Below the pieces are notes generated by a model. The model did no database searches and was not told the origin of the DNA. It saw only the letters and a program-made list of their open reading frames with translations. A stretch of 64,000 bases of DNA, taken from the NCBI GenBank assembly GCA_963682055.1, contig OY821748.1, forward strand, positions 6,610,843-6,674,842, written 5' to 3'. This stretch comes from Primula veris. Its lineage: Eukaryota > Streptophyta > Magnoliopsida > Ericales > Primulaceae. Below, one piece after another: positions 59,239 through 64,000 of the stretch (the first letter of the stretch is position 1; each line of letters begins with the position of its first letter). The translations under genes and the position numbers were made by a program.

Positions 59239-62088
59239 AGAGAGAGGGAAGACCAGTCAAGACAGTTTAAAATGAGTTGTAACGCGTCTCGGCTTTTCTG
59301 GATTTTTAGTGGCTTTTGACTAAATGACTGAGCCCAACTTTTAAATCAGAACAATGAGATTTTATTTACAGAATTACTATGCGAGTTTAATTATGATTTG
59401 GTCATCTTTAGATAATTTATGAAAATATTTTGGGGGAAATTATCTAATATTAAAAGTTTACATTATGTATGCGAACAAATATTTATAATTTTCATACAGT
59501 ATTTATTGTTATCACTTAAATTAGTATTAAAAACGCTACGATACTTTAATTTGTTCTTATTAGTGAAATAATGAATATTTTTGTTTTTTTTACGCTAAAG
59601 CATTGGTAAAATGAAATAGCATGCTTTATGACTTGATGGAAATAAATTGCAAAAAAATGCGTAAGGACTTTTAATATGATGTAAATGTAAAAATGTGTGC
59701 ATAATACATATTGCAAAAAAATAACTCTAGATGGAAAATTAATTTAATCTGGAAAATTAATCTAATCCCTCATATTTTGGGGTGGTCACGATTTGATTTG
59801 GCTTTTTAACGAAAACGCAAGTGAAAGAACACTTTTATTTTTTAAATCAACCAAATCCAATCGATGATTCCGCCAATATCTTGACATATATGCCAAAAGC
59901 TTGGTTGACTCGAAGAGTTCAAAATAAAGATCCGAAAGGTCACTGAGGACCGCAAATTAAAGGCGAAGAAAATGGAGTGTAGCAATTAGATCATTTATGT
60001 ATAGAAAATATAAAATACATCATCAACTAGTTCTCGCTCTTAACTTTGTACACAGTTCTCTTAATTTTGCCACTTTTTGTTAAATCTTTTCTATCCGATT
60101 ACGCATTTCCTATATAACCGTATCGAGAAAGATGGTCTCCATCAAATATTTTGCGCCAATCACAAGATATTATATCCAATATATTGACATCTTGTTCTTA
60201 TTTTTTTGTAATAGCAAGTGATCGATGAAAACAGTTGTGTCAAACAGATAAAACAATTTGACCAGTTGGCCATCAAACTCTCTTCCAAAAGAAAAATGAT
60301 CATTTAAAAGATTGAGAAATATATATGTGTGGCATTTTTCTTGGTGTCCCAACGATAAAAGTTGAAATTGGAAATGATATGTTTGTGATGATGATGTAAT
60401 GGTTGTAAGGTTAGGTTTGACTTTTATTTCATTTAAAACAGTTACAATTCTGTTTTTATAAAAAAAAAAAAAAAAAGTGGAACAACCACAATTTTATAGT
60501 TCACTTGCACCATTTTAACAAACGAGTTATGACAATATAGAAGTCTAATAGTATCAGTAAACCACGCATTTCCTATACATTACTGCAATATAAAAACAAT
60601 TCTGAGGAACGGCAAAGTTTTGCACTATCTTTTTACTTTGTTTTGTGAATAAAACAGATTTTAGTTGTTGATAACTTAATTATAAAGGACACGGATTTGT
60701 TGCAAAAATCACGTTACAAGTTAGGGAAACTTCAATGATATTGATTATTCTTTTTGATATGCATGAAATTAAGGACTTCTCTATATTCTTAGTTTGATTA
60801 GCGTGAATTAACGCATTAAGATATTGTTTCCCGGTAATTCCTCTTGCTGGGATCATATTGAAGTTTGATTGATTCGTTATGTAAAACAAACCTGATACAG
60901 TATATATATATTGTAACAAACCTGATATATATGATATGGACCTAGCTAGATATGAACCGCAATCTATTAAACTCTTTGCTAACTATATCTAATTATAACT
61001 TACCGGAAAAAAAAACTATATCTAATTATTCTTTGGTGACTTATTGACATGGCCATTAAGAAAAGCAATTTTTAGAATAGATAAATTCTTGAGAAGTTTT
61101 AGGATTGATTAGTTAGTGATGTAGTTAATTAACAAGTATAAAAAAGGAAGATATATAGATAAGAATATAGTGTTGTTTTGAATTTAGTGAAATGTCAAGA
61201 CCATATTGCAAATGGGTGATCGGAAAACCCAACTTATGTAACTTTTTGTTTGAATTCAGTCTTTATCTCCGACAAGTTGTTTCGTCGTGCAACTACTTTG
61301 TTGAGCTTCCGTTATATCTTTCTGTACACTAATGTTAATTGCATGCCGACCTTAAAACTCCGGTGTTATGTTGGCGACCGACCATATCTGAGGACGAAAA
61401 CTACTTGCCTAATGATTTTCGCATTTATAATTTTTTCATTGTAGAATAAAATAATTTAATGAAATAAAAGATTTTGATGTCAAGCTCTCAGACACAAAAG
61501 CTGTGTACGTAAACACTGGTTTTTTTAAAAACATGGCACGTACTAGCCACACTAGTGACACTATTCGATTAAAAGGAGTAATATCATTGTCTATATTTTC
61601 ATAGGGTTTAATATCATTTTATGCTTTTTTCATATATATTCATAAAAAAAATGATTTCTTCCCCCTGGATTAACCTTTATTTTATTTATAATAGAAAGTT
61701 ATTATAAGTTTAAAAAATATGTTATATACTCTTATGTTTCATATCCCAGCTTCTTTTTAACGTTAAAAGAGGTTTTTGATAGCCAAGCCGAGAGTCTTTA
61801 CTGTTGGGTGAAACTCGTGATTTATTTCACTTTTCACCGCTATAATAATACATTTTGACCAAACCATTATGAGTATGCTTTGGAAATACGCTTACTTTTT
61901 CCATTACAAAAGATAAGTGTGTAACTCTCTATTTTCCACGTGGCTCAGACATAATTTACGTGGTCATTTCTCACCTTTGGCCCCAACAAAAGAAAAATCT
62001 ATTTCTTTCTAGATCTGATAAATACTAAAGTACAAAAAGTCATTCAATATTGATGTGTGATCCAGTCTCGATATCTACACTGTTTTTA
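59239..62088. other. intergenic, AT-rich, no gene seen
   Basis: Only short chance frames. No RNA gene or bounded repeat recognised. Confidence 0.45.
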
Positions 62089-62098
62089 TATTTTAATG

Positions 62099-62256
62099 GG
62101 AGGAGGAGTGCCAGACTATACCTTTGATATAGTCTGGAAAACACTCCCTGTGGCACCATTGGATCTTACAGTCTATGGATCCCACTGTTGATCCAATGGT
62201 TTCACAGGGGAGAGTTTTCCAGATTATACCAAATGTATAGTCTGACTCCCCCTCTC
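62099..62256. mobile_element. foldback MITE, Mutator-type, TSD TATTTTAATG
   Basis: Two arms of about 70 bp (GGAGTGCCAGACTATACC, then GTCTGGAAAAC, ACTCCCTGTGGCACCATTGG on the left) are inverted on the right, so the 158-bp element is almost one hairpin. Each arm also has a smaller inverted motif (AGACTATACCTTTGATATAGTCT). A 10-bp direct repeat, TATTTTAATG, flanks it (62089-62098 and 62257-62266), close to the 9 bp usual for Mutator-like elements. Confidence 0.78.
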
Positions 62257-62266
62257 TATTTTAATG

Positions 62267-64000
62267 AGTTGTGGTATTTCAAAGTTCACACACAGCTTTT
62301 AGATAATTGGTTGTTTATGGTATATTGAAAGATGCTTAACGAAAACCATCCGAAAAATTCATAAAACAAGGTGTTTAGCAAAAGTGTCATCCAATGAGTA
62401 AAGAATAAACATTTGACTAAAAAAAATACTCGTTTTGTTACTAAACAAGTATCTCATACGAAAATACATACAACTCTTACTATCAAAATTTTCGAAATAA
62501 AAAAAATTGAAAATTCTATCATATAACTCTAACTATGAACTATGTGATTAACTTTTGAAAATATTTTTTTCGATAATATATATATGAAAAAATTAACGGT
62601 TACACGTATTTTCGTTGGTGATATTTGTTTAGAAACGAATGTGGTAGCTTTGTGGCCGAATTTCATTAAAGGAAAATTTGTACTTACTTTTTCTAGTAAT
62701 TAACAGGCCCCCATATAAACCTAGCTAAGAGATGCAGGATCCGTGCTTAAAAAAAATGTCCGCCTAGCATCGGCATTAGCTTTGGCTTTTGAACTTAATG
62801 ATCTGTGCAGACGTGGGCACTACAAAGGAAATGCTAACATAGCGACGGAAATAGTTATGATTATTTTTGTGACGCGCTTGATCAGGCATGACAAAGTCAT
62901 TTTGCTATGGTTCTGTGACATTTTTTTCACTATTAATGACACCTATGTGGTCCTAACCAACTTTATCTTGCGGGCCAAACCATTTTTGGTGCTATGTGAG
63001 GACTTATAAGCCTCAATGAATTAACAGAAGTTTGTGATGCCGACATGTGACCGATTTCGGCGGAAAATTCGATGACTTATTTCATAGTTAATCTATATCT
63101 ATTTGGTGCCGTAATCGGATCGACGGACAAGTTGACTGCTTAACTATGGTGTGTTGATCCCAAAAACATATACGAGACAAATGAACGACTCCAAAACAGA
63201 CCAATGAGCATTAAAACCATGGAATTAAACAAAATATTCGGTTAAAAAAATCAGACAACATATAATGATCAAATGCGAAAAATCAATTTATTAAAAGTCG
63301 TATGATTTTTCAAACTTCCTCCCCTAACAAAATAGCTTAACTTTGAAAATGGAGATTTTATATAGTACTTAAAACATGGATTGAAGATTCTTGAAACAAA
63401 TAGTATAATTTATAATTCAAGAAAGAAAGTTATAAGTGGGAGAAGACCAAATTATTAAGAAAATGACGTCTCAGCGGCTTTGTGACAATTGAAGGCTGGC
63501 ATAGTGTGTTACCATTTAAAAGCAAAGAAGAAGAACATAACCCTATCCATAAGTCGGGTGTAGAAGAAATGAATGGTCTAATCTTATCCCCACTTTTCTT
63601 ACAAGTGTGTGAAACAACATTAAATTTATGAAATGAATGGTCTATATTTACTTTTATTATATTTTCACTTCACCCTGAATTAATAAGCAATTGGGTCGTT
63701 TTTGGTGGGACATTACTTTTCAATAAAAAAATTTATAAATAATTATTCTCATAAGATTTTTAAGTGTATGTCACCTTATAAGTGATAAAAAAATATATTA
63801 TTTTCGTAATTTTTTGGTATTTTTTTTAATTAATAATTCAAACAAACATTAAAAAAAACTTAAAAAAACAGCTTTTAAGTTATTTTTTTATAATTTGATA
63901 TCTTTCTCGTGTAAATTATAATATCTTTTGTTAAGGTTAAAAATAATTTTTAAACTCTTTTCTATATTTTAATATTTTTTCCTCATAGATTATAAGTTAT
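62267..64000. other. intergenic, with MITE fragments, to the window end
   Basis: A partial Stowaway-like body is seen at about 62485-62640 (CTATGTGATTAACTTTTGAA). A CACTACAAAGGAAATG end followed by ATAGCGACGG starts at 62818 and resembles the left half of the GTGACGG CACTA family, without a right end. The 88-codon frame at 62743 (+) runs across it and is not credible. No gene seen. Confidence 0.45.

Noticed and set aside
62743..63009. 88-codon plus-strand frame
   Set aside because: It crosses the end of a CACTA-type fragment and has no recognisable protein features.

Overview
This window is nuclear DNA from a flowering plant, most likely a eudicot. The evidence is GT-AG introns, a subfamily II ethylene receptor, a plant DUF3475/DUF668 protein, plant-type Ty1/copia and Ty3/gypsy retrotransposons, and many MITEs in AT-rich intergenic DNA. 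I cannot name the species. There is no operon-like organisation: a few genes lie scattered among transposons.

Layout. (1) 1-6173: a Ty1/copia element running off the left edge, with gag, pol and the 3' LTR; the LTR carries G-rich microsatellites and a CAGTCCGGCAG minisatellite. (2) 6174-10500: intergenic DNA with MITEs. (3) 10500-15770: an ETR2-like ethylene receptor, + strand, four coding exons, a 5'UTR intron and short upstream ORFs. (4) 17510-17927: a Mutator-type MITE with 9-bp target duplication. (5) 18689-21661: two Stowaway-like MITEs and an old 2.1-kb LTR element without coding capacity (TSD CAATG). (6) 22061-22256: a CACTA-type MITE. (7) 23924-30578: a young 6.6-kb Ty3/gypsy element (TSD GTTTT, LTRs about 99% identical by eye). 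Its gag is frameshifted and its pol almost wholly deleted, yet it carries on the opposite strand an intact three-exon gene for an 824-residue coiled-coil protein with its own TATA box. (8) 32166-33061: a tRNA-Gly(GCC) gene and a decayed copy. (9) 33874-37849: a Bet1-like SNARE gene on the minus strand, rebuilt here from five small exons, with a minisatellite in its first intron. (10) 38255-40461: two local direct duplications. (11) 41115-42842: a single-exon DUF3475/DUF668 (PSK SIMULATOR-like) gene, minus strand. (12) 42843-64000: mostly gene-poor, AT-rich DNA with a 1.2-kb PIF/Harbinger-like element, CACTA, hAT and Mutator-type MITEs, and one small plant-specific gene (58772-59080, minus).

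The host genes (ethylene perception, ER-Golgi SNARE, PSI-like protein, small unknown protein) have no evident functional link. The most unusual object is the gypsy element: its sense coding capacity is gone, while the antisense spliced gene and the LTRs are well preserved, which suggests recent mobilisation in trans. The antisense orientation also explains how its introns could survive retrotransposition.
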